From Vogesella urethralis (GTDB lineage Bacteria; Pseudomonadota; Gammaproteobacteria; Burkholderiales; Chromobacteriaceae), in contig NZ_VMDW02000129.1 of the NCBI RefSeq assembly GCF_007644045.2, positions 1-64,000 on the forward strand: a stretch of 64,000 nucleotides of DNA, in the 5' to 3' direction. How positions within the stretch are numbered: the stretch's first letter is position 1; every line of letters starts with the position of its first letter. Shown piece by piece: positions 48,025-57,542 of the stretch. The position numbers and the translations under genes were made by a program. The notes beneath the pieces are model-generated. The model had not been told where the DNA came from. It saw only the letters and a list, made by a program, of their open reading frames with translations, and made no database searches.

Positions 48025-49425
48025 TCAAACAGTTTGGCGATGCAGCCGGCGGCGGCTCTCGCGGGACAGGTAGCTAACCAGCAGCATGCCGGCCAGGGTA
48101 AGGCTGATTACCAGCGCCAGCCAGAAGCCGTGCACGCCCAGCGGCAGCGTGAGGCCGGGCAGGCTGGCGTGGCCCAGCCCCAGGAAGGTGCCCAGCCCCA
48201 GGCCCACTACCCAGAACGACACGATGTGGATCACCATCGGCATGGTAGTCACCTTATAACCGCGCAAGGCGGCCGAGGCGATGGTCTGCATGGCGTCGGT
48301 CAATTGGTAGAAGGCAGCAAACAGCATCAGCGTCATGCCCAGGCTGATCACCGCCGGGTCGCTGCTATAGGTGCGCATGATGCCTTCGCGGCCCAGCAGC
48401 ACCCAGATCATGGTCAGCGTGGCCAGCGCCACGCCCAGCGCCAGGCCCACGCCGCAGACGGTGCGGGCGCCTTGGTAGTCGCCGGCGCCGACGCGCTGGC
48501 CGACGCGGATGGTCAGCGCCACGCCGATGCTCTGCGGAATCATGTAGATCACGCTGGAAAAATTCAGCACCGCCTGGTGGGTGGCCACCACGGTAGTGCC
48601 CAGTTTGGCGATCAGCAGTGCAATGAAGGAAAACAGGCTCACTTCCACAAAGAACGACAGCCCGATCGGCAGGCCCAGCTTGAAGAACGCCGGAAAGCGC
48701 GCCCATTGCGGCCAACTGAACTGACCGGTGAACGCGTAGCGGCGATAGGCGGCCTTGTGTTTGATCACCAGGAACAGTGCCAGCGCGTTGAACCACATCA
48801 CCATGCCGGTGGCCCAGCCGCAGCCGGCGCCGCCCAGCGCCGGCAGCCCGGCCAGACCGTGGATCAGCGCGTAGTTGAGCGGAATGTTCAGCAGCAGGCC
48901 GCAAATGCTTACCAGCATGATGGGGCGGGTGTGGCCCAGGCTGGAGCTGAACGCGTACAACGCGCGGTGCAGGATGGCGGCCGGCATGCCCATGGCGCTG
49001 CCAGTGATGAACAGCATGGCCTTGTCTTCCACCTCCGGCGGCAGGCTCAGCCACAGCCGCAGCAGCGGCTGCATGGCCAACATGGCCAGCATGCCCAGCA
49101 CGCCCAGCAGCAGGCCGAACCACAGGCCCTGGCGGGCGGTGTCGCCAATCTCGTGGCTGTCGCCGCGGCCAACCTGCTGCGCCAGAATGGGGTTAAGTGC
49201 GGAGGCGATGCCCATCAGCGTGACGTAGACGGTGATGAACACGCTGGAACCCAGCGATACGGCGGCCAGATCGTCGGTACTGACGTGGCCGGCCATGACG
49301 GTATCGACAAAGCCGGTACCCACCTGGGCAATCTGCGCCACCATGATTGGTAGCGCCAGTTTGCTGACGGTGAGGGCTTCGCTGCGCAGCGTGGCAGCAG
49401 GGGTACGGTTCAGATCAAACAGCAT
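48025..49425 (-). CDS. MATE family multidrug efflux transporter
   Basis: 466 aa, twelve membrane helices, NorM type. SKLALPIMVAQIAQVGTGFV, then TVMAGHVSTDDLAAVSLGSS are the N-terminal MATE pattern. It exports cationic drugs in exchange for Na+ or H+. It lies 9 bp upstream of murB in the same direction, so the two are likely one operon. Confidence 0.93.
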   Translation of the reverse strand: MLFDLNRTPAATLRSEALTVSKLALPIMVAQIAQVGTGFVDTVMAGHVSTDDLAAVSLGSSVFITVYVTLMGIASALNPILAQQVGRGDSHEIGDTARQGLWFGLLLGVLGMLAMLAMQPLLRLWLSLPPEVEDKAMLFITGSAMGMPAAILHRALYAFSSSLGHTRPIMLVSICGLLLNIPLNYALIHGLAGLPALGGAGCGWATGMVMWFNALALFLVIKHKAAYRRYAFTGQFSWPQWARFPAFFKLGLPIGLSFFVEVSLFSFIALLIAKLGTTVVATHQAVLNFSSVIYMIPQSIGVALTIRVGQRVGAGDYQGARTVCGVGLALGVALATLTMIWVLLGREGIMRTYSSDPAVISLGMTLMLFAAFYQLTDAMQTIASAALRGYKVTTMPMVIHIVSFWVVGLGLGTFLGLGHASLPGLTLPLGVHGFWLALVISLTLAGMLLVSYLSRESRRRLHRQTV

Positions 49426-49503
49426 GCAAGGCGGGTGGGTACGGTCAAAACCGCATTATACGGTGCCGCTGTGGCCCGTGCCGCCAGCCATGCGACAGTT
49501 TTT

Positions 49504-49797
49504 TCAGCCAAAACGCGCCGGCGGGTCGCGGCGCAGGTGGCAGCTGATCAGCAGGTCGTGGCCAAAACGGGCATTGATGTTGAGGGCTTCGGTCAGCGAC
49601 AGGGCGGCAATTTGCAGCGTGCCCTGGTGCAGGTGGATGTCCAGGCCGCGTTCGGTGGCGTAGGCCGCCAGCTCGGTCAGCTTGTGGCGCAGGGCAGGGT
49701 TGGCCGTGGTGGCGGTCAGCGAGCCGCTGAGGGCCGGGGCGGCCGGGCGCGGGGTGATGGCGAAATCGGTGTAGCGGTCTTCCTGGCAGTCGTACAT
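49504..49797 (-). CDS. Hypothetical 97-aa protein
   Basis: 97 aa starting MYDCQEDRYTDFAITPRPAA. Includes ALRHKLTELAAYATERGLDI and LNINARFGHDLLISCHL. Alpha-beta; no family is recognised. Its 5' leader carries a structured repeat (49845-49905) that is also found in the candidate small RNA to its right, which suggests RNA-level control. Confidence 0.6.
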   Translation of the reverse strand: MYDCQEDRYTDFAITPRPAAPALSGSLTATTANPALRHKLTELAAYATERGLDIHLHQGTLQIAALSLTEALNINARFGHDLLISCHLRRDPPARFG

Positions 49798-49844
49798 GGC
49801 AGTCTCCGTTGCGGTGTGCGCGCCCGGTTTTGCTGGCCGAGCGA

Positions 49845-49905
49845 CGCTTTAGCAGTATTTCGATGGCGCCCTGCAAGTTGTCGATTAACTCGGCGCATAA
49901 ACCTT
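49845..49905 (-). ncRNA. Structured leader element, copy B
   Basis: On the minus strand GCGCC-N18-GGCGCC forms a hairpin preceding GAAATAC and GCTAAAGCG. Copy A at 49975-50027 has the same order and closely similar sequence. It lies 48 bp upstream of the 97-aa ORF, inside its probable leader. Confidence 0.5.
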
Positions 49906-49930
49906 GGTGTGCGGATGGTGACTGCCAATG

Positions 49931-49967
49931 CAAAAACCCGCCGACGCAGCGTAAGCGTCCAGCGGGT
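49931..49967 (-). terminator. Terminator of the candidate small RNA
   Basis: ACCCGC-TG-GACGC-TTACGCT-GCGTC-G-GCGGGT followed by TTTT on the minus strand. Confidence 0.8.
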
Positions 49968-50026
49968 GTGGGTACGCTTTAGCTGGTATTTGTCAGGCGC
50001 CCCGCAAGCAGTCACAAATCGGCGCA
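49931..50026 (-). ncRNA. Candidate small RNA of about 96 nt
   Basis: A consensus promoter (50033-50061) would start transcription near 50026 on the minus strand. The RNA holds a GCGCC...GGCGCC hairpin (copy A of the repeat), CAAATAC, GCTAAAGCG, and ends in an intrinsic terminator (ACCCGC and GACGC stems, T5, 49931-49967). No ORF of note lies within. It is divergent from pcnB. I know no named RNA with this sequence. Confidence 0.6.
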
Positions 50027-50032
50027 ACTGAG

Positions 50033-50061
50033 AAATTAGAGCAGTCTATCGATACTGTCAA
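50033..50061 (-). promoter_or_regulatory. Promoter of the candidate small RNA
   Basis: TTGACA (50061-50056), 17-bp spacer and TAATTT (50038-50033) on the minus strand. Confidence 0.75.
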
Positions 50062-50105
50062 GCGCCGTCGCGGCGCAAAACTGGAGCCGGCATAAAATAT
50101 CGGGC

Positions 50106-50111
50106 TATAAT
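50106..50111 (+). promoter_or_regulatory. Probable pcnB -10 element
   Basis: TATAAT, 61 bp before the pcnB start; the -35 is weak. Confidence 0.45.
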
Positions 50112-50171
50112 CCTCGCCTTGAATCCGGGCAGCGACCGCTGCCTCCCACCTTCTTCCAGATACTGTCCCTG

Positions 50172-51536
50172 ATGATTCGCAAACTGATCAGTCGCGTTTT
50201 CGACCTGCCTGCCGGCATCAGCCGCAACAAACCCAAGCCGCGCGTGCTGTCGCTGGCACAGCACGGCGTTCGTCGCGATGCACTCAGCCAGGCCGCGCTG
50301 CGCGTGGTGTCGCGGCTGCAGGAGTCCGGCCACAGCGCCTACGTGGTAGGCGGTGCGGTGCGCGACCTGCTGCTGGGCGTGTCGCCCAAGGATTTTGACG
50401 TGGCCACCAGCGCCACGCCGGAAGAGGTGCACCATCTGTTCCGCCGTTCCCGCATCATCGGCCGCCGCTTCCGCATCGTGCACGTGATGATGGGCCCGGA
50501 AACCATCGAGGTCACCACCTTCCGGGGTGGCGAAGTGGGCAAAACCAACGAAACCGGCCGCATCATGGCCGACAACACCTACGGCAGCCAGATCGAGGAC
50601 GCGCAGCGGCGTGATTTCACCGTCAACGCGCTGTTCTATAACCCCACCGATGAAACCATCATCGATTATCACCACGGGGTGAAAGACCTGCAGGCGCGCA
50701 AGCTGGTGATGATCGGCCAGCCGGCACGCCGTTACCAGGAAGACCCGGTGCGCATGCTGCGCGCGGTGCGCCTGGCGGCAAAGCTGGGTTTCGAGATCGA
50801 CGAACACACCCGCAAGCCGATTGCCGCCCACGCCCACCTGCTGAAGAATGAGCCGCCGGCCCGCCTGTTTGACGAGCTGCTGAAGCTGCTGCATTCCGGC
50901 CACGCCTACGCCTGTCTGAAGAAGCTGCGCGATGAAGGCCTGTCGCGTGGCATCTTCCCGCTGCTGGACGCGGTGATGGACGAAGAGGGCGGCGAAGGCT
51001 TCCTGCAGCTGGCGCTGGCCAGCACCGACGAGCGCATCCGCGCCGACAAACCGGTATCGGTGGGTTTCATGTTGGCCGCACTGCTGTGGGCGCAGGTGAA
51101 CAACCGCTGGAAGGCGCGCATGGCCGCCGGCGAAAAATCGATTGCCGCGCTGATGGCCGCCATGGCCGAGGTAGAGTCGCTGCAGGACGAAGACTTCGCC
51201 ATTCCGCGCCGTTTCTCCGCCACCATGCGCGAGATCTGGTCGCTACAGCCGCGCTTTGAAAGCCGCACTGGTGCCCGCCCGTTCCGTTTCCTGGAGCAGC
51301 CGCGCTTCCGTGCCGCCTTCGATTTCTACTGCCTGCGCGCCGAAGCCGGCGATGTGCCGCGCGAAATGGTGCAATGGTGGGCCGAGTTCCAGCACGCCGA
51401 TCACGACGATCGCCAGCTGCTGGTCGAAGAAGCGCGCCAGGCGCCGCAGCCCTCTGCAGCTGCCGACAGCGAGCGCAAGAAGCGCCGCCGTCGCCGCAAG
51501 CCGAATGCGCGCCCGACTGAAGGTGGCGCCGAGTGA
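50172..51536 (+). CDS. pcnB: Poly(A) polymerase I
   Basis: 454 aa. It adds 3' poly(A) tails that promote RNA decay. VVGGAVRDLLLG and DFDVATSATPEEV form the nucleotidyltransferase active site; RRDFTVNALFYN and ARRYQEDPVRMLRAVRLAAK are typical of the PcnB branch rather than CCA-adding enzymes. The C-terminus is highly basic (ERKKRRRRRKPNARP), as in PcnB. First gene of pcnB-folK-dNK-panBCD. Confidence 0.96.
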   Translation: MIRKLISRVFDLPAGISRNKPKPRVLSLAQHGVRRDALSQAALRVVSRLQESGHSAYVVGGAVRDLLLGVSPKDFDVATSATPEEVHHLFRRSRIIGRRFRIVHVMMGPETIEVTTFRGGEVGKTNETGRIMADNTYGSQIEDAQRRDFTVNALFYNPTDETIIDYHHGVKDLQARKLVMIGQPARRYQEDPVRMLRAVRLAAKLGFEIDEHTRKPIAAHAHLLKNEPPARLFDELLKLLHSGHAYACLKKLRDEGLSRGIFPLLDAVMDEEGGEGFLQLALASTDERIRADKPVSVGFMLAALLWAQVNNRWKARMAAGEKSIAALMAAMAEVESLQDEDFAIPRRFSATMREIWSLQPRFESRTGARPFRFLEQPRFRAAFDFYCLRAEAGDVPREMVQWWAEFQHADHDDRQLLVEEARQAPQPSAAADSERKKRRRRRKPNARPTEGGAE

Positions 51537-52012
51537 GTCGTGCCATCATCGCGCTGGGTAGCAACCTGGACAACCCGGTGCAGCAGGTAGAAGCGGCCTT
51601 GCAGGCCATCGGCAAACTGCCCGGCGTCAGCCTGCTGGCGCGCTCGTCCTGCTACCGCACCGCCCCGGTGGGTTATGCGGACCAGCCGGACTTTATCAAT
51701 GCCGTGTGCCAGGTAGACAGTGCGCTGGCGCCGCAGGACCTGCTGGCCGCCTTGCTGCAGCTGGAGCAGGCCTTTGGCCGCGTGCGCACCTTTCGCAACG
51801 CGCCGCGCGTGCTCGACCTCGACCTGCTGCTGGTGGACGGCGTCTGCCTTGCAACCGAATTTCTTACGCTGCCGCACCCGCGCATGCACGAACGCGCTTT
51901 CGTGATGCTGCCGCTGGCAGAAATGGCTCCCGATACCCTGGTGGGCGGGCACGGCCGGGCGGCAGACATTGCCGCCGCGCTGGACGCCGCCGGGGTGCAA
52001 CGTTTGCCCTGA
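51533..52012 (+). CDS. folK: 2-amino-4-hydroxy-6-hydroxymethyldihydropteridine pyrophosphokinase
   Basis: 159 aa with a GTG start overlapping the pcnB stop (GTGA). AIIALGSNLDNPVQQ and RVLDLDLLLVDG (Asp pair for Mg) are FolK hallmarks. It transfers pyrophosphate from ATP to the pterin in folate synthesis. Confidence 0.96.
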   Translation: MSRAIIALGSNLDNPVQQVEAALQAIGKLPGVSLLARSSCYRTAPVGYADQPDFINAVCQVDSALAPQDLLAALLQLEQAFGRVRTFRNAPRVLDLDLLLVDGVCLATEFLTLPHPRMHERAFVMLPLAEMAPDTLVGGHGRAADIAAALDAAGVQRLP

Positions 52013-52024
52013 ACAGGAAACGCC

Positions 52025-52663
52025 ATGTCCCATTTGCGCTATGTTGTGGTGGAAGGCCCGATCGGCTGCGGCAAATCCGGCCTCGCCCGTCGTCTGGCCG
52101 ATTACTGGCAGGTTCGCCTGTTGGCCGAAGAGGGCGGTCAGAACCCCTTTCTGGAACGCTTCTACCGCCACCCGCCGTACCACGCCCTGTCTACCCAGCT
52201 GCACTTCCTGATGCGTCGTGCCGACATGGCGCACGGCATGCTGGATGGCGACCTGTTGGCCGCGCCGCTGGTGGCCGACTTCCTGTTCGACAAGGACGCC
52301 ATGTTCGCCGAGCAGACGCTGGACAAGGACGAGCTGGCGCTGTACCAGCGCATCGTGCAGCGCTTCCTGCCCGAGCACCCGGTGCCGGATCTGGTGATCT
52401 ACCTGCAGGCGTCGCCGGAAACGGTCAGCAAAAGGTTGGCCGCACGCTCGGCTGCGGGTGAGACCATTGCCATGCCGGAAGGCTACGTGCAGCGCATGCA
52501 CGAGGCCTACAGTACCTTTTTTCACGCCTACGAGGCGGCCCCGCTCCTGATCGTCAACACCGACCATCTTGATCTGGTTGAAGGTGAGGAAGATTTCGGG
52601 CTATTGTTGCGCTGCATCAGCGAGATGCGTGGCCAGCGCAGTTACTTCAACAAGGGCGCATGA
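52025..52663 (+). CDS. Deoxynucleoside kinase
   Basis: 212 aa. P-loop EGPIGCGKSGLAR near residue 10, then FLFDKDAMFAEQTLDKDEL and the lid-like RLAARSAAGE. It phosphorylates deoxynucleosides (deoxyadenosine/deoxyguanosine kinase type) for salvage. The order folK-dNK-panB is common in betaproteobacteria. Confidence 0.92.
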   Translation: MSHLRYVVVEGPIGCGKSGLARRLADYWQVRLLAEEGGQNPFLERFYRHPPYHALSTQLHFLMRRADMAHGMLDGDLLAAPLVADFLFDKDAMFAEQTLDKDELALYQRIVQRFLPEHPVPDLVIYLQASPETVSKRLAARSAAGETIAMPEGYVQRMHEAYSTFFHAYEAAPLLIVNTDHLDLVEGEEDFGLLLRCISEMRGQRSYFNKGA

Positions 52664-52732
52664 CGCCCTGGGCGCGCCCCGGCCACAAGCTGGGCAACGC
52701 GCAACCGGAAGAAGCAACAAGGATAAAAACAC

Positions 52733-53524
52733 ATGAAAGTCACCGTTAACACACTGCACACCATGGCGGCCGAGGGGCAAAAAATCGCCATGATGACCTG
52801 CTACGACACCAGTTTTGCCAGCCTGCTGGACGGCGCCGGTGTCGATATCATGCTGATCGGCGATTCGCTGGGCATGGTCATCCAGGGCGAAGACTCCACC
52901 CTGCCGGTGTCGCTGGACGAAATGGTGTACCACACCCGCTGCGTGGCACGCGGTGCCAAGCGCGCGCTGGTGCTGGCCGACCTGCCGTTCGGCGCCTACC
53001 AGGAAAGCCCGGCGCAGGCATTTGCCAGCTCGGCGCGCCTGATGCAGGCCGGTGCCCACATGGTGAAACTGGAAGGCGGTGCCTTCATGGCCGATACCGT
53101 GCGCTTCCTGGTGCAGCGCGGCGTGCCGGTATGCGCCCACATCGGCCTGACCCCGCAGTTCGTCAATACCTTTGGCGGCTACAAGGTGCAGGGCAAGAGC
53201 GAAAGCGACGCCGAGCGCATCATCGAAGAAGCGCGCGTACTGGCCGAAGCCGGCGCCAGCCTGGTGCTGATGGAGTGCGTGCCGGCAGCGCTGGCCAAGC
53301 GCGTGACCGAGGCGGTCAAGGTGCCGACCATCGGCATCGGCGCCGGCCCGGACGTATCCGGCCAGGTGCTGGTGTTGCACGACGTGCTGGGCGTGTTCCC
53401 GGGCAAGAAGGCCCGCTTCGTGAAGAACTTCATGGACGAAGCCCAGAGCATTCAGGGCGCAGTTGGCGCCTACGTCAGCGCGGTCAAGGACGGCAGCTTC
53501 CCGGCGCCGGAACACTGTTTCTGA
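52733..53524 (+). CDS. panB: 3-methyl-2-oxobutanoate hydroxymethyltransferase
   Basis: 263 aa. First committed step of pantothenate synthesis. [40 protein letters not shown] and the catalytic Glu region [16 protein letters not shown] are diagnostic. Confidence 0.98.
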   Translation: MKVTVNTLHTMAAEGQKIAMMTCYDTSFASLLDGAGVDIMLIGDSLGMVIQGEDSTLPVSLDEMVYHTRCVARGAKRALVLADLPFGAYQESPAQAFASSARLMQAGAHMVKLEGGAFMADTVRFLVQRGVPVCAHIGLTPQFVNTFGGYKVQGKSESDAERIIEEARVLAEAGASLVLMECVPAALAKRVTEAVKVPTIGIGAGPDVSGQVLVLHDVLGVFPGKKARFVKNFMDEAQSIQGAVGAYVSAVKDGSFPAPEHCF

Positions 53525-53579
53525 GTCACCTGCTGCTGCCCGGCCACGGCCGGGGCGCAGCCTTCTCTGAGTGAGAACC

Positions 53580-54413
53580 ATGCAAGTCATCCGTAGCATT
53601 GCCGAGCTGCGCGCCTGGCGCAAAACCGCCGGCCGCGTGGCCTTTGTGCCTACCATGGGCAACCTGCACGCCGGCCATCTGGCGCTGGTAGACGCCGCGC
53701 ACCAGCATGCCGACAAGGTGGTGGTCAGCATTTTCGTTAACCGCCTGCAGTTCGGCCAGGGCGAAGACTTCGACGCCTACCCGCGTACTTTCGAGGCCGA
53801 TTGCGCCAAGCTGGAAGCTGCCGGTGTGGACGTGCTGTTCTTCCCGGACGAGCGCGAGCTGTACCCGCGCATCAAGCAGGACTTCAACGTGGAGCCGCCG
53901 CATATCCAGAACGAGCTGTGTGGCGCCTTCCGCCCCGGCCATTTCCGTGGCGTGGCCACGGTAGTGAGCAAGCTGTTCAACATCGTGCAGGCCGACGTCG
54001 CCTGTTTCGGCAAGAAGGACTTCCAGCAGCTGCACGTGATCCGTGCCATGGTGGACGACCTGAACATGCCGATCGAGATCGTGCCGGTGGATACCGGCCG
54101 CGCCGAAGACGGCCTGGCGCTGTCGTCGCGTAATGGTTACCTCAGCCCGGAAGAGCGCGCCGAAGCGCCGCGCCTGTACCGTCACCTGTCCGCCATCCGC
54201 GACGCGCTGCTGTCGGGCGACAACCGCTACGCGGTACTGGAAAAAGCTGCCGCCGACGACCTGACGGCGCACGGCTGGCGTGTGGACTACATCGAGGTGC
54301 GCCAGGCCGACACCCTGGAAATCGCCCACGCCGGCGAAAGCCGTCTGGTGGTACTGGCCGCCGCCCGCCTGGGCCGCACCCGTCTGATCGACAATATCGA
54401 AGTAACGCGCTGA
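53580..54413 (+). CDS. panC: Pantothenate synthetase
   Basis: 277 aa. Condenses pantoate and beta-alanine with [22 protein letters not shown] (nucleotide motif) and [19 protein letters not shown] are typical. Note [18 protein letters not shown] with Leu where many have Pro. ATG 53580 was preferred over an in-frame GTG at 53571. Confidence 0.97.
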   Translation: MQVIRSIAELRAWRKTAGRVAFVPTMGNLHAGHLALVDAAHQHADKVVVSIFVNRLQFGQGEDFDAYPRTFEADCAKLEAAGVDVLFFPDERELYPRIKQDFNVEPPHIQNELCGAFRPGHFRGVATVVSKLFNIVQADVACFGKKDFQQLHVIRAMVDDLNMPIEIVPVDTGRAEDGLALSSRNGYLSPEERAEAPRLYRHLSAIRDALLSGDNRYAVLEKAAADDLTAHGWRVDYIEVRQADTLEIAHAGESRLVVLAAARLGRTRLIDNIEVTR

Positions 54414-54442
54414 GTTAGCAGCGCCCGTAACAGGAAAAAACC

Positions 54443-54823
54443 ATGCAGCGCTCCATGCTGAAATCCAAGCTTCACCGTGTCACCACTACCCACGCCGAGC
54501 TGCATTACATCGGCTCCTGCGCCATCGACGAAAACCTGCTGGAAGCGGCAGACATTCGCGAATACGAAGAAGTGCAGATCTGGAACGTGACCAACGGCGA
54601 GCGTTTTGCCACCTACGCCATCCGTGCCGAACGCGGCTCCGGCGTGATCTCGGTCAACGGTTCGGCCGCGCGCCGCGCCGCCCCCGGCGACCTGCTGATC
54701 ATCGCCAGCTTTGCGGCCTACGAAGACAGCGAGCTGGCCAACCACAACCCGAAGCTGGTGTTTGTGGACGAGAGCAACGTGATCACCGAAGTAAAAGGCG
54801 CCACCCCGGTACAACCGGCCTGA
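54443..54823 (+). CDS. panD: Aspartate 1-decarboxylase
   Basis: 126 aa proenzyme. [18 protein letters not shown] holds the Gly24-Ser25 self-cleavage site that forms the pyruvoyl group. It makes beta-alanine for PanC. Completes the pantothenate genes; a terminator follows. Confidence 0.97.
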   Translation: MQRSMLKSKLHRVTTTHAELHYIGSCAIDENLLEAADIREYEEVQIWNVTNGERFATYAIRAERGSGVISVNGSAARRAAPGDLLIIASFAAYEDSELANHNPKLVFVDESNVITEVKGATPVQPA

Positions 54824-54853
54824 TGCCTGCCGCGCGTGGCGCGGCCAACACGC

Positions 54854-54886
54854 AGCCCCTGTCTGCCGATGCAGCAGGGGCTTTTT
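54854..54886 (+). terminator. panD intrinsic terminator
   Basis: AGCCCCTG-T-CTGC-CGAT-GCAG-CAGGGGCT followed by Ts. Confidence 0.88.
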
Positions 54887-55030
54887 GTTGCCTGCTGGCA
54901 AGGTTGGCCGCGGCGGCGATCGGCAGTGCGGCAGGGCAGGCCATGGACATTTTGCAGTGCAGCGCTTTCGCCGCCGGTCTGGCTTGGCTATAGTGGCTAA
55001 GTGACGGATTTATCGACGAAAGGGGGGCTC

Positions 55031-55471
55031 ATGCAAGGCAGATGCTTGTGCGGTGCGGTAAGTTACCGGTTTCGCGGCCAACCCTATCACGTTACCCATT
55101 GTCATTGTGCGTCCTGCCGCAAGGCCAGCGGCGCCCCGTTCGTTACCTGGTTCACCGTGCGCAGCATCGACCTGCAGTGGCAGGGAGAGCTGCGGTTGTA
55201 CCATTCGTCGCTGGGCGTGAAGCGCGGCTTCTGCCCACAGTGCGGCACCACGCTCAGCTACCGTACCGAAGACGCACCGGACGAAATCGACATTACCGCC
55301 GCCACGCTGGACCAGCCTGAGTTGCTGGTGCCGGAAGACCATACCTGGACCGACCAGATGCTGCACTGGGTGCGCAGCAGCATTTTTCCGCTACTGCCGG
55401 CGCACCCGCGCCACCGTCAGGCTCAGAGCAGGGCCGTGGGCGAGACCAGTACGCCGTCTTCGTCGGCGTAG
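55031..55471 (+). CDS. GFA-domain (glutathione-dependent formaldehyde-activating-like) protein
   Basis: 146 aa. Zinc ligands in [24 protein letters not shown] and [12 protein letters not shown] define the CENP-V/GFA fold. The real substrate is usually unknown. ATG 55031 has GGGGGG upstream. Its last 49 bp overlap the convergent rraA gene. Confidence 0.9.
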   Translation: MQGRCLCGAVSYRFRGQPYHVTHCHCASCRKASGAPFVTWFTVRSIDLQWQGELRLYHSSLGVKRGFCPQCGTTLSYRTEDAPDEIDITAATLDQPELLVPEDHTWTDQMLHWVRSSIFPLLPAHPRHRQAQSRAVGETSTPSSSA

Positions 55472-55902
55472 AGCCAGTGCCCGGGGGTGAAGTCCACGCC
55501 GCCGAAATTCAGCACCAGGTCGCGGGTGCCCTCGTTGCGCTTTACCGATTTCTTCGGGTTGGTGTCCAGCGCACGCACGCCCAGCGGCAGCGCCGCGATG
55601 GCAACCGAATCGCGGATGCAGCCGTAAATCACCACGCCTTCCCACTGGTTCTTCACCGCCAGTTCGGCAATCTGGTCGCCCAGCAGCGCGCAGCGTAGCG
55701 AGCCGCCACCGTCTACTACCAGCACCTTGCCGGCGCCGGCTTCGCTCAGTACCTCGCGCACCAGCGTGTTGTCTTCGTACAGTTTCAGGGTGACGATCTG
55801 GCCGGCAAAACGCGCCTTGCCGCCGTAGCTTTTCAGCATCGGTTGCAGCACGGCTACCTTGCCCTCATTGGCGTCGTACAGGTCGGTGGTCAGAAAGCTC
55901 AT
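55423..55902 (-). CDS. rraA: RraA-family protein (RNase E regulator / HMG aldolase fold)
   Basis: 159 aa. [20 protein letters not shown] and [20 protein letters not shown] match RraA. E. coli RraA inhibits RNase E; many homologues are 4-hydroxy-4-methyl-2-oxoglutarate aldolases, so the role is uncertain. Convergent overlap with the GFA gene. Confidence 0.88.
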   Translation of the reverse strand: MSFLTTDLYDANEGKVAVLQPMLKSYGGKARFAGQIVTLKLYEDNTLVREVLSEAGAGKVLVVDGGGSLRCALLGDQIAELAVKNQWEGVVIYGCIRDSVAIAALPLGVRALDTNPKKSVKRNEGTRDLVLNFGGVDFTPGHWLYADEDGVLVSPTALL

Positions 55903-55960
55903 GGTTTCTCCTTTGTGTCATGATGTTGGCCGCCTGGCCGTGTGCCCGGCCTTGGCGGCG

Positions 55961-55985
55961 AAAAAAAAGCCGCCTGGCGGCGGCT
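55961..55985 (-). terminator. Terminator of the DegP-like gene
   Basis: On the minus strand GCCGCCG-CCA-GGCGGC is followed by eight Ts, just after the stop of the protease gene. Confidence 0.85.
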
Positions 55986-55990
55986 GGAAA

Positions 55991-57469
55991 TCAGTTCATG
56001 CGCAGCGGCACGAACAGTGTGCTGTCGCCGCGCCTTACCAGTAGCGCGATATTGCCGCGGGCGTCGTTCAGCGCTTTCTCGAAGCCTTTCACGGTGGTGA
56101 CCTCGGTCTGGTTCAGGCCGATGATGATGTCGCCGTGTTGCAGGCCGGCACGCGCCGACAGGCCTTGCACCTTCTGCACGAACAAGCCGCCGCGGATGCC
56201 CAGCTCTTCGCGGTCGGCCACCGATAGCTCGGACAGGGTCAGGCCCAGTTTGCCGAACTGGTAGCTCTGCGGTTGCTCCGGCTGTGCCTGCTCCGGCTGC
56301 GCCTGGCTTTGCTCGGCGGCCAGCTCGGCCAGCGTGGCTTCCACGTTCTGTTCGCTGCCCTTGCGCCATACGCCCAGCTTGATGCGGGCGCCAGGTGGCT
56401 GGTCGCCCACCATGCGTGGCAGGTCGCGCGAGCTTTCCACCAGCTGGCCGTTCAGGCGCAGGATGATGTCGCCGATCTGGATGCCGGCGCGGCTGGCCGG
56501 GCCGGATGGCTCCACGCGGACCACCAGCGCGCCGCGGGCGCGGTCCAAGCCGAAAGACTGCGCCAGTTCTTGCGTCACTTCCTGGATATGCACACCCAGC
56601 TGGCCACGGCTGACCTTGCCCTTGGCTTTCAGCTGGTCGGCTACTTTCATCGCCAGATCGATCGGGATGGCAAACGAAATGCCCATGAAACCGCCGCTAC
56701 GGCTGTAGATCTGCGAGTTGATGCCGATGACTTCGCCCTTCAGGTTGAACAGCGGGCCGCCGGAGTTGCCCGGGTTGATGGCGACGTCGGTCTGGATAAA
56801 CGGCACGTAGCTTTCGTCGGGCAGACTGCGGCCTTTGGCCGAGACGATGCCGGCAGTGACGGTGTTTTCAAAGCCGAACGGCGCGCCGATGGCAGCCACC
56901 CATTCGCCTACTTTCAACTCGTCCGGGGTGCCGGTCTTGACGGTGGGCAGGTTGGCCGCGTCGATCTTCAGCACGGCCACGTCGGTACGTTTGTCCAGGC
57001 CCACCAGCTTGGCGCGCATTTCGCGCTTGTCGGTCAGCATGACCTTGATCTGGGTGCTGCCGGTGACCACATGGGCGTTGGTGAGGATGTAGCCGTCTTC
57101 GGTAAAGATGAAGCCGCTGCCGAAGGACACGCTTTCTGATGGTGGCGGCGTTTCCTGCTGCTGGTTGGGGTTGGGCATGTAGCGGCGGAAAAACTCGTAG
57201 AACGGGTCGTCTTCCGGTACCGCGTACGGGTTGTCGCTCTGGCTGGTGCGCGTTTCAGCGCGCATGGCCTGGATGTTGACCACGGCGGGGCCTTCGCGCT
57301 CAACCAGCTGGGTAAAGTCGGGCAATAGCATGGCCACGCTGCCGTCCGATTTGGCGGGTACGGCAACGGTGACCCCCTTGTCGTCCTTGAACAGGGCTTC
57401 GATTTTGCCGCAGCCTCCCAGCGAGACGGCTACGGCGGTGATGAGGGCCAAGCGTGTGCAGGCGTTCAC
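55991..57469 (-). CDS. DegP/MucD-type periplasmic serine protease, lipoprotein
   Basis: 492 aa from GTG 57469 (AAGGA 8 nt upstream). The lipobox SLGGC near residue 20 suggests a lipoprotein. Trypsin-like domain with ILTNAHVVTGST (His), RTDVAVLKI (Asp) and NPGNSGGPLFN (Ser), then two PDZ domains. It degrades or refolds damaged envelope proteins. Longer in-frame starts lack a ribosome-binding site and overlap the nth 3' end. Confidence 0.93.
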   Translation of the reverse strand: MNACTRLALITAVAVSLGGCGKIEALFKDDKGVTVAVPAKSDGSVAMLLPDFTQLVEREGPAVVNIQAMRAETRTSQSDNPYAVPEDDPFYEFFRRYMPNPNQQQETPPPSESVSFGSGFIFTEDGYILTNAHVVTGSTQIKVMLTDKREMRAKLVGLDKRTDVAVLKIDAANLPTVKTGTPDELKVGEWVAAIGAPFGFENTVTAGIVSAKGRSLPDESYVPFIQTDVAINPGNSGGPLFNLKGEVIGINSQIYSRSGGFMGISFAIPIDLAMKVADQLKAKGKVSRGQLGVHIQEVTQELAQSFGLDRARGALVVRVEPSGPASRAGIQIGDIILRLNGQLVESSRDLPRMVGDQPPGARIKLGVWRKGSEQNVEATLAELAAEQSQAQPEQAQPEQPQSYQFGKLGLTLSELSVADREELGIRGGLFVQKVQGLSARAGLQHGDIIIGLNQTEVTTVKGFEKALNDARGNIALLVRRGDSTLFVPLRMN

Positions 57470-57542
57470 CTGGGCAATCCTTTTCAATGCGTTGGTCGCG
57501 CCCGGCGGGCGACGACAGTAAAAATCAATCGGCAGGCGATCA

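Noticed and set aside
47878..49353. Long open frame (491 codons) opposite murB and the MATE gene
   Set aside because: His/Gln/Arg-rich composition and exact antisense position to two conserved genes; a high-GC shadow frame.
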